DNA of 64,000 nt from JACCYU01 sp050740315 (lineage in GTDB: Bacteria > Pseudomonadota > Gammaproteobacteria > JACCYU01): positions 1-64,000 of the forward strand of contig JBOIDC010000001.1 of assembly GCA_050740315.1 (NCBI GenBank), written 5' to 3'. The notes below the pieces were generated by a model that did no database searches, was not told the DNA's origin, and saw nothing but the letters and a program-made list of their open reading frames with translations. A program made the translations under genes and the position numbers. Shown in pieces: positions 42,843 to 52,242 of this stretch (position 1 is the stretch's first letter; each line of letters starts with the position of its first letter).

Positions 42843-44231
42843 GTGCTGAGCGTCCTGCATAAACTACACGCATTCCTGGCTCAAGCGGGGTTTCCCGCGC
42901 GCTGGGATCGCGTCGGCGGCGCAAGACCGGCGGTCGAGAGCCTGGGTCTGCTGGGCCTCGCGTTGATGGCGCTGTCACTGGGGCTGGGCAACACCGGGCA
43001 AAGCATCGGCATGGGCCTGCTGTTTATCGCGAGCCTGTGCGCGTGGCGGCACCTTTGGTCAGGGCTGAAAGAAGACTGGGTGGCCCGCGCGGTAGTGGCC
43101 GGTTTCTGCCTTGTGTTGCTCCGAACGCTTTGGGCGGCTTTGGAAATGCCTGGGCTCGCGGCCGAGCACTGGGATCGCGCGCGGGTGATTTCGCGGGTGC
43201 TGGCGTTTCCGCTGGCCTGCTGGTGGCTGGGCGGCAGCTTGAGGTCGGTCAAGTCGGTCTGCATCCTGGTGCTGGCCGGCGCGGTGATCAACATCGTGTA
43301 CTACGGTAACTGGGCCCGCGTCGATTCGCTCGCGCTCACGCAACGGCTCTGGTTCGGCGGCGATCCGCGCATGGAAGGGTTGCTGCACGCCAGCATTCTC
43401 GCCGGGATGATTGCGTTCGCGCGCAGCTGGTGGGGCCATCCTGCGAGCAGGCTGGCTTTTTTCGCGCGCGTCATGCTCTGGCTGGCGCTTTATCTGTTGA
43501 TGGTATGGGCATTGATTGCCGTTCAGGCCCGGGCGGCCTGGATCGCGACGGCGCTCACCGGGCTGTTGTTCTTCGGCTGGTTCGTCTGGAACACGCTCCG
43601 ATCCCGCGGCGGGCGCCGCCCCAGGTTCGAATTCGCCCTCGCGTGCGTGCTGCTCGCGGGCACGGGCATCATGCTGGCGGCCTTCGCCAATACCATCGGG
43701 CACCGTCTGCTGGAGGATCACGGTGAGTTCGCGATTTCCATAGACGGGGAGGTCACCCATGTCGAGGATCTATCGGTCGCCACGCGTATTTATCTCGCCC
43801 AAGCCGGTTGGCATGGATGGCTGCGAAAGCCGCTGTTCGGCTGGGGCCCGGGCAGCGGTCGCTACTACATTGCCCACGCGGATATTCCGGCCGGGTTTCG
43901 CGGCTTCTCCGACTTTCACAACAACTATCTGGACATGCTCATGCGTTTCGGCGTCGTCGGCATGATACTGTTCGGCGCCTTCTGGGGTGTGCTGATTACA
44001 CGCTTCGTGGTCGGTCTGCGCGCCGGAAAGATGCCCGCCAGCCTGGGCGGGTTCGGCATCTCGATATGCCTGATATTTTTTGTCGTGAACTTCACCGACA
44101 CGTACATCGACTTTCAGTTCGGATGGTATTATATGCTGCTGCTGTGCGCCCTCCTGCACAGTCCGTTAATGCGCCTGCATCGCGACGGTGACAGCGCGCC
44201 GACGAGACAAAACTCGGCCTCGCCCGCCTGA
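42843..44231 (+). CDS. O-antigen ligase/polymerase family protein (WaaL-like)
   Basis: The 462-residue protein starts at GTG 42843 and has about ten to twelve hydrophobic helices. The Wzy_C-type pattern is visible: a large periplasmic loop with TRIYLAQAGWHGWLRKPLFG, GWGPGSGRYY and then DFHNNYLDMLMRFGVVGMI, where the HNxYL stretch is typical of O-antigen ligases. Such proteins transfer undecaprenyl-linked glycan onto lipid A-core or polymerise it. Its place directly before the LPS core genes supports a ligase, but the two activities cannot be told apart by sequence alone. Confidence 0.82.
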   Translation: MLSVLHKLHAFLAQAGFPARWDRVGGARPAVESLGLLGLALMALSLGLGNTGQSIGMGLLFIASLCAWRHLWSGLKEDWVARAVVAGFCLVLLRTLWAALEMPGLAAEHWDRARVISRVLAFPLACWWLGGSLRSVKSVCILVLAGAVINIVYYGNWARVDSLALTQRLWFGGDPRMEGLLHASILAGMIAFARSWWGHPASRLAFFARVMLWLALYLLMVWALIAVQARAAWIATALTGLLFFGWFVWNTLRSRGGRRPRFEFALACVLLAGTGIMLAAFANTIGHRLLEDHGEFAISIDGEVTHVEDLSVATRIYLAQAGWHGWLRKPLFGWGPGSGRYYIAHADIPAGFRGFSDFHNNYLDMLMRFGVVGMILFGAFWGVLITRFVVGLRAGKMPASLGGFGISICLIFFVVNFTDTYIDFQFGWYYMLLLCALLHSPLMRLHRDGDSAPTRQNSASPA

Positions 44232-44247
44232 TAAGGAGCACCTTAAT

Positions 44248-44988
44248 TTATACGCGAATGATTCCCAAGTGCTTGCGGATAAACTTCAAAATGATCCATT
44301 CCAGTTTACGATCATCAATCACTTTCATGAAGGCTTCATAAACCGGAAAAGGATGTGCTGAAGTCTGTTCGTCCATCTGTCTGCCGCGATCGAGATCGTG
44401 AACCAGCACGAACGCGCCAGGCCGCAACATTGGTAGGCCGTTTTCGATGTCGGCCAACGCCCCTTCGTACGTATGATCACCGTCCACCATGTACATATCG
44501 ACCTGCCCTTTTAAGCGCCCCGCGAGTTCGGGGATAAGCTGTTTGGAGCTGCCGGTCAGCAGCTCGTAACGGTCGGTGCCGATGCCAATGCCCGACAAGT
44601 TCTTTCTCGCAATCTCAGGGAAAGAGCCGTGGCTGTAGGTATCGTTGTCGACGCAGACGAGTTTGCCACTCCCGGTCTCGACGATGGCCTTCGCCCAGCC
44701 GATTGCCGTTCCGCCGCAATACGTGCCGACTTCAACTGTCAGTTCCGGCGCGTAGGTTTTCGCAAACGCATAGATAAACCGTCCATAGCGTGGGTGATCC
44801 TTGCCGCGGCCGCCTTTTATGTTCCTGTTGGCGGGGCCCTGAAAATCAGGCAAAAGATCATAAGGCGCGGCCAAAAAAGCGTCGAACACGCGAGTATCGA
44901 GCCGCAAGGGCCCCTCTATGGCGCGCAATTGCCAGTTTTTCAGCGCAAAATTTTCCAGGATCCTGATCATGAGCGGGTGTTGGGGCAA
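44248..44988 (-). CDS. Class I SAM-dependent methyltransferase (Methyltransf_24 type)
   Basis: The 246-residue protein has a SAM-binding region TVEVGTYCGGTAIGWAKAIV, an acidic strand end VDMYMVDGDHTYEGALADI, and FVLVHDLDRGRQ, the pattern of the family often found in polysaccharide and antibiotic gene clusters. Start ATG 44988; an internal ATG at residue 7 is possible. Upstream the region is GC-poor relative to its neighbours. It lies between LPS genes on the opposite strand and may methylate a surface sugar, which is inference. It ends 17 bp from the ligase gene in convergent orientation. Confidence 0.8.
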   Translation of the reverse strand: MPQHPLMIRILENFALKNWQLRAIEGPLRLDTRVFDAFLAAPYDLLPDFQGPANRNIKGGRGKDHPRYGRFIYAFAKTYAPELTVEVGTYCGGTAIGWAKAIVETGSGKLVCVDNDTYSHGSFPEIARKNLSGIGIGTDRYELLTGSSKQLIPELAGRLKGQVDMYMVDGDHTYEGALADIENGLPMLRPGAFVLVHDLDRGRQMDEQTSAHPFPVYEAFMKVIDDRKLEWIILKFIRKHLGIIRV

Positions 44989-45171
44989 AAGCGCAAAGTG
45001 GTCTGGAACCTATCGATCGTATAAGCTAGCGCGGCTTGCGTTGCCAGCGCTTTCCGCGGCGTCCCGGTCAGTGAGCCGGCCAGACACTAAACCAGCCGAC
45101 TTCATGCTATATCCGGCGTCGCCTTGGGAGCAATTTTATGCGATGCGTGTGTGTCCGGGGACATCGGCTGG

Positions 45172-46599
45172 ATGCGATTTTCAGTTCCAGATTTTTCCGC
45201 CGCCAGAATACTCGTGATCGGCGACCTGATGCTAGATCGATACTGGTATGGCGCTGCCTCGAGAATCTCGCCGGAGGCGCCGGTGCCGGTGGTGCGGGTG
45301 GGTGAGGTCGAGGAGCGCGCCGGCGGCGCCGGCAACGTGGCGCTCAACGTCGCCGCGCTGGATGGTCACGTGCACGTCGCCGGCTACACCGGCGACGACG
45401 AGGCGTCCGCGACCCTGGAGACATTGCTGTCACGCCGCGGCGTGCAGTGTGGGTTCATCCCCGTGTCCGGCCACGCCACGATTACCAAACTGCGCGTCAT
45501 CAGCCGTCATCAGCAGTTGATCCGCCTGGACTTCGAGGACGGTTTCGGTGACGTGGATGGCGACACGCTGACGGCGCATTGCCGCACAGCCATGGCGGCG
45601 GCCGAGGTGGTGATCCTGTCCGACTACGGCAAGGGCACCTTGCGCGACGCGGCGGCACTGATCGCGCAGGCGCGGCGCGCCGGCAAGCCGGTCTTGATCG
45701 ATCCCAAGGGTACGGATTTCAAGCGTTACCACGGCGCCACGGTGATCACGCCCAATCAGACCGAATTCGAGGCGGTGGTTGGCGCATGCGCGGACGACGC
45801 GGAGATGATCGCCAAAGGGCAGCGCCTGCTCGCCGAACTGGCGCTGGATGCGCTGCTGGTCACCCGCAGCGAGAAAGGCATGCTGCTGCTACGCGCCGAC
45901 GCAGCGCCGCTGGGTTTTCCCACCCATGCCCGCGATGTATTCGATGTAACCGGCGCCGGCGACACCGTTATTGGCGTGCTGGGCGCCGCGCTGGCGGCCG
46001 GAACGCCTTTGCCGGAGGCGGTCGCGCTGGCCAACCTCGCGGCGGGCGTGGTCGTGCGCAAGCTCGGCACCGCGACCGCCTCCCTGCGCGAACTCCAGAC
46101 CGCGATGCTGGAGCACGAACCCCTGCAACGCGGTCTGGTGACCGAAGCGGAGTTGATCACCCTGCTGGACAAGGCGCGCGCCAGCGGCGAGCGCGTGGTG
46201 ATGACCAACGGCTGTTTCGATATCCTGCACGCCGGACATGTGGCCTATCTGTCGCAAGCCGCGCAGCGGGGTGATCGTCTTGTAGTGGCGGTCAACGACG
46301 ACGAATCCGTGCGGCGGCTGAAGGGCGCGCAGCGTCCCGTCAACCCGCTCATGCAGCGCATGGCGGTGCTGGCGGGGCTGGAGAGCGTGGACTGGGTGGT
46401 CTCTTTTGCCGAAGACACGCCGCGACGGCTGGTCGAGGCCTTGAGCCCCGACGTGCTCGTGAAAGGCGGCGATTACCAGCCGCAAGACGTGGCCGGCGGA
46501 GACTGGGTGCGCGGCCGTGGCGGCGAGGTGGTGGTGCTGGACTACATCGATGGCTGCTCCACCAGCGCGATCATCGCCGCGATTCGAAAAGGTATCTGA
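45172..46599 (+). CDS. hldE: Bifunctional heptose-7-phosphate kinase/heptose-1-phosphate adenylyltransferase
   Basis: Starting at ATG 45172 the protein has 475 residues (E. coli 477). The N-terminal ribokinase-type domain (about 1-320) has GDLMLDRYWYG, GGAGNVALNVAALDG, VLIDPKGTDF and the catalytic DVTGAGDTVIG. The C-terminal nucleotidyltransferase domain (about 340-475) has TNGCFDILHAGHVAYL and RPVNPLMQRMAVLAGL. It makes ADP-D-glycero-D-manno-heptose from the 7-phosphate precursor, after GmhA and GmhB act. hldD follows 5 bp downstream. A TTG at 45124 would extend the frame by 16 residues and is not favoured. Confidence 0.95.
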   Translation: MRFSVPDFSAARILVIGDLMLDRYWYGAASRISPEAPVPVVRVGEVEERAGGAGNVALNVAALDGHVHVAGYTGDDEASATLETLLSRRGVQCGFIPVSGHATITKLRVISRHQQLIRLDFEDGFGDVDGDTLTAHCRTAMAAAEVVILSDYGKGTLRDAAALIAQARRAGKPVLIDPKGTDFKRYHGATVITPNQTEFEAVVGACADDAEMIAKGQRLLAELALDALLVTRSEKGMLLLRADAAPLGFPTHARDVFDVTGAGDTVIGVLGAALAAGTPLPEAVALANLAAGVVVRKLGTATASLRELQTAMLEHEPLQRGLVTEAELITLLDKARASGERVVMTNGCFDILHAGHVAYLSQAAQRGDRLVVAVNDDESVRRLKGAQRPVNPLMQRMAVLAGLESVDWVVSFAEDTPRRLVEALSPDVLVKGGDYQPQDVAGGDWVRGRGGEVVVLDYIDGCSTSAIIAAIRKGI

Positions 46600-46604
46600 C
46601 AGTC

Positions 46605-47567
46605 ATGATTATCGTAACCGGCGGCGCCGGCTTCATCGGCAGCAACATCGTCAAGGCGCTGAACGCGCGCGGCCACACCGAGATCCTGGTGGTCGACAAC
46701 CTTCGCAACGGCGCCAAATTCGTGAATCTCGCCGACTGCGAAATCCGGGACTATCTGGACAGGGAGCATTTTCTGAGGCGCGTGCTCAACGGCGAGGATT
46801 TCGGCGGCTCGCTGGAAGCCGTGTTTCATCAGGGCGCGTGCGCGACCACCACCGAGTGGGACGGCCGCTACATGCTGGACAACAACTACGAATACTCCAA
46901 GGCGCTGCTGCATTATTGTCTGGCGCACAGCGCGCCGTTTATGTATGCCTCGTCGGCCTCGGTGTACGGCATGGGCCCGGTATTCAAGGAAGATCGCCGC
47001 CATGAGCGACCGCTGAACGTGTACGGCTATTCCAAGTTTCTGTTCGATCAGTACGTGCGCCGCGCGCTGGCCTCGGCGCGCAGCCAGGTCGTCGGGTTGC
47101 GCTATTTCAACGTGTATGGCCCGCGTGAGCAGCACAAGGGTGCGATGGCCAGCGTCGCCTTTCACTTTAACCGGCAGGTGCTTGACAGCGGCAAGATCAA
47201 ACTGTTCAGCGGTTCGGACGGATACGCCGATGGCGAGCAGCGCCGGGATTTCATCTATGTCGGTGACGTGGCCGCAGTTAACCTGTGGCTGCTGGACAAC
47301 CCCGAGGTCGCGGGCATTTTCAACCTCGGCACTGGCCGCACCCAGACGTTCAACGAGGTGGCGCGGGCGGTGATCGGCTATCACCGGCGCGGCGAGATCG
47401 AGTACATTCCGTTTCCGAATGCGCTTAAAGGCCGTTACCAGAGCTTTACCGAAGCCGACATGACCCGCCTGCGCGAGGCGGGGCTTGCGCACCGGTTCAG
47501 GCCGGTGGAAGAGGGTGTCCCGCTGTATCTGAATGCGCTCAGCAAGGAGCCGCGGACCGTGTCATGA
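46605..47567 (+). CDS. hldD: ADP-L-glycero-D-manno-heptose 6-epimerase
   Basis: The 320-residue extended SDR enzyme starts at ATG 46605. It has the NADP-binding GGAGFIGSN, the signature NGEDF, HQGACATTTEWDG, the catalytic YxxxK in VYGYSKFLFD, and RYFNVYGPREQHKG. It converts the D-glycero form to ADP-L-glycero-D-manno-heptose, the donor used by the heptosyltransferases nearby. It is followed by the waaF-like gene with a 4-bp ATGA overlap. Confidence 0.95.
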   Translation: MIIVTGGAGFIGSNIVKALNARGHTEILVVDNLRNGAKFVNLADCEIRDYLDREHFLRRVLNGEDFGGSLEAVFHQGACATTTEWDGRYMLDNNYEYSKALLHYCLAHSAPFMYASSASVYGMGPVFKEDRRHERPLNVYGYSKFLFDQYVRRALASARSQVVGLRYFNVYGPREQHKGAMASVAFHFNRQVLDSGKIKLFSGSDGYADGEQRRDFIYVGDVAAVNLWLLDNPEVAGIFNLGTGRTQTFNEVARAVIGYHRRGEIEYIPFPNALKGRYQSFTEADMTRLREAGLAHRFRPVEEGVPLYLNALSKEPRTVS

Positions 47568-48652
47568 CGCGCCATGCGGGCGCGCATGGCGATGCCGCGA
47601 CCGTCCCGGCGCGCGTGCTGGTCATGGGTCCGGCATGGGTGGGCGATATGATCATGGCGCAGGCGCTGTTCAAGACCTTGCGCCGCACGCGCCACGATGT
47701 CGAAATCGACGTACTGGCGCCGGGGTGGTCGGCGCCGTTGCTCGCGCGCATGCCCGAAGTGGGCGAGGCGCTGCAGGTGCCGCTAACCCACGGTCGTCTG
47801 AGCTTTCGCACCCGTTACCGCCTGGGCCGCGAACTGGCGCCGCGCGGCTACGGCCAGGCGCTCATTCTGCCGCGCTCATTCAAAGCCGCGCTGATTCCAT
47901 GGTTCGCGCGTATCCCGCGACGCACCGGGTATCTTGGCGAGGCGCGCTTTGGGCTGATCAACGACCGGCGCGCGCTGGATAGAAAGGCCATGCCGCTGAT
48001 GGTGCAGCGCTACGTGGCGCTGGGCTTGCCGCCGGGCGCTCATATGCCGCCGGACCAGGTGCCAAGCCCGGCCTTGACCGTGGATGCGGGCAACGGCCTG
48101 CGGCTGATCACCCAACTGGGACTCTCGCTCGATGCACGCAGGATCGGCCTGATGCCGGGCGCGGAATACGGGCCCGCCAAGCAGTGGCCGCCGGAGTATT
48201 ATGCCGCTCTGGCGCAACGGCTGGCCGCCGAGGGCGTGCAGACCTTGGTGTTCGGTTCGCACAAGGATTTCGAGCTCGGCGAGCGCATCGTCGCGCTGTC
48301 CGGTCGCGGCGTGAACCTGTGCGGGAAAACGCGGCTGCAAGACGCGATCGATCTGCTCGCGCAGGTCAACGGCGCGGTGACCAACGACTCCGGCCTGATG
48401 CACGTGGCCGCCGCGGTCGGCGTGCCGCTGGTGGCGATTTTCGGCTCCTCGACACCGGCCTACACGCCACCGATGAGCGATCGGGCGTCGGTCATGTATA
48501 CCGGAATCGAATGCAGTCCCTGCTTCGATCGCACCTGTCGCTACGGTCATTACCGGTGCCTGCGGGAGATCTCAGTGGCAGCGGTGTTGAAGGAGCTTTG
48601 GCAACTTTTATCGACGACCCCCAAGCCATGCAGAGGCGACACTTCGTTCTGA
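47564..48652 (+). CDS. waaF: LPS heptosyltransferase II
   Basis: The 362-residue GT9 enzyme begins ATGACG at 47564 overlapping the hldD stop. Hallmarks are VMGPAWVGDMIMAQALF at the N-terminus, RTGYLGEARFGLIND, MPGAEYGPAKQWPPEYY, and the donor-site TNDSGLMHVAAAVGVPLVAIFG. The C-terminal CSPCFDRTCRYGHYRCL with its Cys cluster is typical of WaaF. It adds the second L,D-heptose to the LPS inner core in the cytoplasm. The next GT9 gene overlaps it by 25 bp. Confidence 0.9.
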   Translation: MTRHAGAHGDAATVPARVLVMGPAWVGDMIMAQALFKTLRRTRHDVEIDVLAPGWSAPLLARMPEVGEALQVPLTHGRLSFRTRYRLGRELAPRGYGQALILPRSFKAALIPWFARIPRRTGYLGEARFGLINDRRALDRKAMPLMVQRYVALGLPPGAHMPPDQVPSPALTVDAGNGLRLITQLGLSLDARRIGLMPGAEYGPAKQWPPEYYAALAQRLAAEGVQTLVFGSHKDFELGERIVALSGRGVNLCGKTRLQDAIDLLAQVNGAVTNDSGLMHVAAAVGVPLVAIFGSSTPAYTPPMSDRASVMYTGIECSPCFDRTCRYGHYRCLREISVAAVLKELWQLLSTTPKPCRGDTSF

Positions 48653-49728
48653 ACCGGGCCGACAAGATCGGCGACGTGGTGCTGGCGCTGCCGGTTGCCG
48701 GCATTCTTAAAAGCGCGTTTCCCGGCTGCAAGGTGTCGCTGCTGGGCCAGCGCTATACGCTGCCCCTGGCGCGGTGTTGCGAGCACCTCGATGACGCTTA
48801 CGCATGGGACGAGATGAAGGCGGCGCCCAGCGCGGAGCGGATCCGGCGGTTCCAGGCGTTCGCCGCCGATGTGATCATTCATATCTACCCCCAGGCCGCG
48901 ATCGCACGGGTTGCCAGGCAGGCGAGGATACCGCTGCGGATCGGCACCGGCCGGCGCGCCTATCACTGGCTCGACTGCAACCGGCTGGTGCGCTTGCGCC
49001 GACGGGGCGTTGCGCTGCACGAGGCGCAATTGAACATCCAGCTGCTGCGCGGGCTGGGTCTAGATCGCGATTACGATCTGGATGCGCTGCGGGAATACTT
49101 CGGCCTGACGCGAATCGGTGCATTGCCCTCGCGCCTCGCTGCATTTGTGGACCCCGGCCGCTTCAATCTGATTGTGCATCCCAAATCGGCCGGCAGCGCA
49201 CGGGAGTGGCCCGTTGGGCATTTCGCGCGACTGATCGAGAGCCTGCCGCCGGAGCGGTTCAATATCCTGGTCACCGGCAGCGAGAAGGAAGGCGAGTCCG
49301 TCCGAGGCGCGCTGCCCATGCAGCTGCCGCACGTCAGAGATCTGACGGGTAAGATCTCGCTCGATGAACTCATCGCGCTCATCAACGCCGCGGACGGCCT
49401 GCTTGCGGCCAGCACCGGACCATTGCACATCGCGGCGGTTTTGGGTAAGCACGCGCTCGGCATCTTTGCGCCGTATCGCTCCAAGCACGCCGGCCGCTGG
49501 GGACCGATCGGGCCGCGCGCACGCGTGTTCCAACTGGCCGAGAAGTGCGTCAGTTGCCCGAACGCCAGCGATTGCGCGTGCATGCGCCGTATCGCTCCCG
49601 CCGAGGTCGGCGCTTATCTGCAAAGCTTGCGCGGGGATGACGCCGCTGACGCCACCGCGCGCCCGTTCGAGCGGCTGGACACGCCAGGCGCCGGGTCATT
49701 GAAGCGCGTGCAGGACGGTGATAAATGA
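48628..49728 (+). CDS. GT9 family glycosyltransferase (heptosyltransferase-like)
   Basis: The ATG at 48628 gives 366 residues; a longer frame starting at 48184 lies inside waaF and is rejected. The N-terminus HFVLNRADKIGDVVLALPVAG and the C-terminal STGPLHIAAVLGKHALGIF, then RSKHAGRWGP, are typical of GT9. A Cys-rich end (CVSCPNASDCACM) resembles that of WaaF. It probably adds a further heptose or related sugar to the core. The start overlaps waaF by 25 bp, and the stop overlaps the next gene by 4 bp, so the cluster from hldE on is one tight operon. Confidence 0.85.
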   Translation: MQRRHFVLNRADKIGDVVLALPVAGILKSAFPGCKVSLLGQRYTLPLARCCEHLDDAYAWDEMKAAPSAERIRRFQAFAADVIIHIYPQAAIARVARQARIPLRIGTGRRAYHWLDCNRLVRLRRRGVALHEAQLNIQLLRGLGLDRDYDLDALREYFGLTRIGALPSRLAAFVDPGRFNLIVHPKSAGSAREWPVGHFARLIESLPPERFNILVTGSEKEGESVRGALPMQLPHVRDLTGKISLDELIALINAADGLLAASTGPLHIAAVLGKHALGIFAPYRSKHAGRWGPIGPRARVFQLAEKCVSCPNASDCACMRRIAPAEVGAYLQSLRGDDAADATARPFERLDTPGAGSLKRVQDGDK

Positions 49729-50729
49729 TAGCATCGCGCGCAGACGCTGCCGCCAAACGCGCGGCCACGAGCAAATTGGCGATGAGCAAGACCTTGACCG
49801 CAAGGCGCTACGCGCACGGCAGGTACATCATCTGCGACGACGTACGTTACGCCGGCGCCATTGGCGTTCTGATCACGAGCCTGCGATTTCGCCAGTTGCA
49901 GTGCAGCCGGAACCGTTGCTACCGTACCGCCACACGCCGGCGCAACAGCTTGTACAGCTTCTACTTCGGGCCGGCCGGCGGCACGCTGGTGATGAAGGTG
50001 TCGCGCCTGCATCCGGGCGAGCGCCTGGGCCGCAAGCTGGACTGGTATTTGAGGCGTTTGAGGAAGGATTATGGCCGCGAGGCGTTCAACGGTGCGCTGC
50101 GGCTGCAAGCCGCGGGCATAAATACCGCCAGGCCGGTCGCCTGCTGGTCCTACGGCACATCCTGGTGGAACCGGGAGAGCTATTTTCTCTACGAACGCGT
50201 CGAGGGTGAATCGATAGACCGCTACATCGAGCGCACCCGGCATGCCGCGTCGCCTTACCAGCGCTTGGTGTCCACATGCATGGTCGAGAAAGTCGTGGAG
50301 ATGACGAAGCGTTTACACGCGCGCGGCCTGCGTCACGCCGATATCCACAGCCGCAACGTGCTGGTCGAGTTCGACGCCGGGCGCTGCCCGCCAGACAGGC
50401 AGGCGATTCTGGCCAGGCTGCGGGTGTATCTCATCGACACCGATCACGTGCGCACGGTCAGGGTGAGGCTCCCGGTGATCAAGCGCTTTGTCGATCTGCG
50501 TTGTCTGCGCGGTATCGATTTCCGGGATTACGGGCGCAAGCGGTTTCTGCGCGCTTACCTCGGCCAAGACAGCCGAATCTGGTGGTGGGTGCTGCACTTC
50601 TGGTCGCGCGGCGGATTCAAGCTCAAGGACCGGTTCAAGCCGCCGCGCGGCATGCCTGGACTCGCGCCTGCCGCCCTGATGGCCGGCACGTTCGTTCACA
50701 ACGTCAAGGGGGCATTGGTCTTGATATGA
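49725..50729 (+). CDS. LPS kinase-like protein (InaA/WaaP type)
   Basis: The 334-residue product starts at ATG 49725 in a 4-bp overlap with the GT9 gene. It has kinase features: a Lys in GGTLVMKVSRLHPGERLG, the catalytic loop RHADIHSRNVLVE (HxD...N), and LIDTDH in place of the usual DFG. These fit lipopolysaccharide kinases such as WaaP/InaA that phosphorylate heptose in the inner core. The N-terminal 30 residues are basic and unlike a kinase. Its place among heptosyltransferase genes supports this role; the exact heptose position is unknown. Confidence 0.8.
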   Translation: MIASRADAAAKRAATSKLAMSKTLTARRYAHGRYIICDDVRYAGAIGVLITSLRFRQLQCSRNRCYRTATRRRNSLYSFYFGPAGGTLVMKVSRLHPGERLGRKLDWYLRRLRKDYGREAFNGALRLQAAGINTARPVACWSYGTSWWNRESYFLYERVEGESIDRYIERTRHAASPYQRLVSTCMVEKVVEMTKRLHARGLRHADIHSRNVLVEFDAGRCPPDRQAILARLRVYLIDTDHVRTVRVRLPVIKRFVDLRCLRGIDFRDYGRKRFLRAYLGQDSRIWWWVLHFWSRGGFKLKDRFKPPRGMPGLAPAALMAGTFVHNVKGALVLI

Positions 50730-51148
50730 GCCTGGTCAGCGTACCGGTGTCGATCGGTGAACTCATCGACAAAATCACCATTCTTGAGATCAAGGCGGCG
50801 CGTATCCGGGAGCCGGCTAAGCTCGAGCACATCACGCGCGAGCTGGACCTGCTCACCAACACCTGGCTCACCTCCGGTCAGGCCAGCGCGGGGATAGGCG
50901 TCCAGCGCGAGGCGCTGAAGACAGTCAACGAGACGCTCTGGGATATCGAGGATCAAATCCGGCTCAAGGAGGCCAGCGGCGAGTTCGATGACAGCTTCAT
51001 CGAGCTGGCGCGCGCGATCTATATCAACAACGACCGGCGCGCCGCGCTCAAGCGCGAGATCAATCAGCTGCTGGGCTCGGAGATCGTCGAGGAGAAATCG
51101 TATCCTGAGTATGCGCGCGAGACGCCGGGGGTCAGCGGCGCGCCGTAG
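50726..51148 (+). CDS. DUF6165 family protein
   Basis: The ATG at 50726 overlaps the kinase stop by 4 bp and gives 140 residues; a frame extending upstream to 50276 lies inside the kinase gene and is rejected. The family pattern is clear: SLVSVPVSIGELIDKITILEIKAARI at the start (in pieces of conserved VPVSIGELIDK), then VNETLWDIEDQIRLKEA, and FIELARAIYINNDRRAALK. The protein is mostly helical, cytosolic, and of unknown function. It is repeatedly found next to LPS genes, so a link to core assembly is likely but unproven. Confidence 0.82.
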   Translation: MSLVSVPVSIGELIDKITILEIKAARIREPAKLEHITRELDLLTNTWLTSGQASAGIGVQREALKTVNETLWDIEDQIRLKEASGEFDDSFIELARAIYINNDRRAALKREINQLLGSEIVEEKSYPEYARETPGVSGAP

Positions 51149-51159
51149 TTCCCCGCCGT

Positions 51160-52236
51160 TTACCCGCGGCCATCGGCGTGTGCCTGACGGTAGCGCATCA
51201 GCTCGTCCAGCCTTGCGATAACCTCGTCTACCTCGATCAAGTCCATGGCGCCGGGATATTCCAGCCTGGTGCCCCAGGGCAGTTCGGCCGCCGCCACGCC
51301 GCGGTAACGGCGCGCCGCCGCGTCGTATTGATTGACGCACCAGCGGCGGCTCAAGTAAGGCCCGCTGCGCTCGGGGTTGGTGGCGGCGTAAAGACCGATC
51401 ACGAGCAGTCCCACGCAGGTGGCCATGTGCGCCGGTCCCGAATCGGGCGTGAGCAAGACGGCCGCGCGCGCGAGCAGCGCCAGCAGGCGCTTGACGGTGT
51501 CCCGGCCGATCAGATTGACTGGCGCATGATGCATATTGCGCACGATGGCCTCGCCATATCTGCGCTCCTGCGCGCTGGGCCCGCCGCACAGCAGCACCCG
51601 CAGACCCCAGCGCTCGGCGGCGTGATCGGCCACGCGCGCGTAGCGTTCGGCGCGCCAGTTACGCAAGCCATGGCTGGAGCAGGGGCTGACGATCAGCGCC
51701 TCGTGCCGGGCCGGAATCTGCTGTTCGGCAAAGGCGCGCGCCTCTGCGGGCACGGGCACATCCCAGCGTAACTCGCGTTGATTCAGGCCCAGGGTTTGCA
51801 GAAAGCTGAAAAATCCATCCACGACGTGCTGGCCGTGCGCGGCGGGAATGCGATGATTAATAAACAGCCCGTGCAGATCTTTGGCGCGGGCGCGATCGAA
51901 GCCCAGCCGCACCGGGGCGCTCACACAGCGGCTCGCGAGATTGGCGCGCAGCGAAACCTGCATGTTGAGCAATGCGTCGAAATATCGGCCGCGCAAACGC
52001 CGGCGCAAGTCGCGATAGCCGCGCCAGCCGGCACCTTTTCTGAAGATGATAAACTCCACGCCCGGCAGATCGCCCACCAGTTGCGCTTCACGGTCACCGA
52101 TAATCCACGTGAGGCGCGTGCCGGGCCAGTGGGCCCGCAGAGTCTGCACGACAGGCACGATGTGGGTGACATCGCCCAGCGCGGATAAACGCAGCAGACA
52201 GATCGATGCGGGCGGTTCGGTGAAGGGGAGCGTCAT
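51160..52236 (-). CDS. GT9 family heptosyltransferase (WaaC-like)
   Basis: The ATG at 52236 is preferred to an in-frame TTG at 52248; it gives 358 residues. GT9 hallmarks are CLLRLSALGDVTHIVPVV, a middle VRLGFDRARAKDLHGLF, SPCSSHGLRNWRAERYARV, and the donor-site LTPDSGPAHMATCVGLLVIGLY. It probably transfers heptose to Kdo, in the WaaC role, because the other two GT9 proteins look more WaaF-like, but this assignment is inference. It is divergent from kdkA with only 6 bp between the two start codons, and convergent with the DUF6165 gene, 11 bp apart. Confidence 0.85.
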   Translation of the reverse strand: MTLPFTEPPASICLLRLSALGDVTHIVPVVQTLRAHWPGTRLTWIIGDREAQLVGDLPGVEFIIFRKGAGWRGYRDLRRRLRGRYFDALLNMQVSLRANLASRCVSAPVRLGFDRARAKDLHGLFINHRIPAAHGQHVVDGFFSFLQTLGLNQRELRWDVPVPAEARAFAEQQIPARHEALIVSPCSSHGLRNWRAERYARVADHAAERWGLRVLLCGGPSAQERRYGEAIVRNMHHAPVNLIGRDTVKRLLALLARAAVLLTPDSGPAHMATCVGLLVIGLYAATNPERSGPYLSRRWCVNQYDAAARRYRGVAAAELPWGTRLEYPGAMDLIEVDEVIARLDELMRYRQAHADGRG

Positions 52237-52242
52237 TCGCCT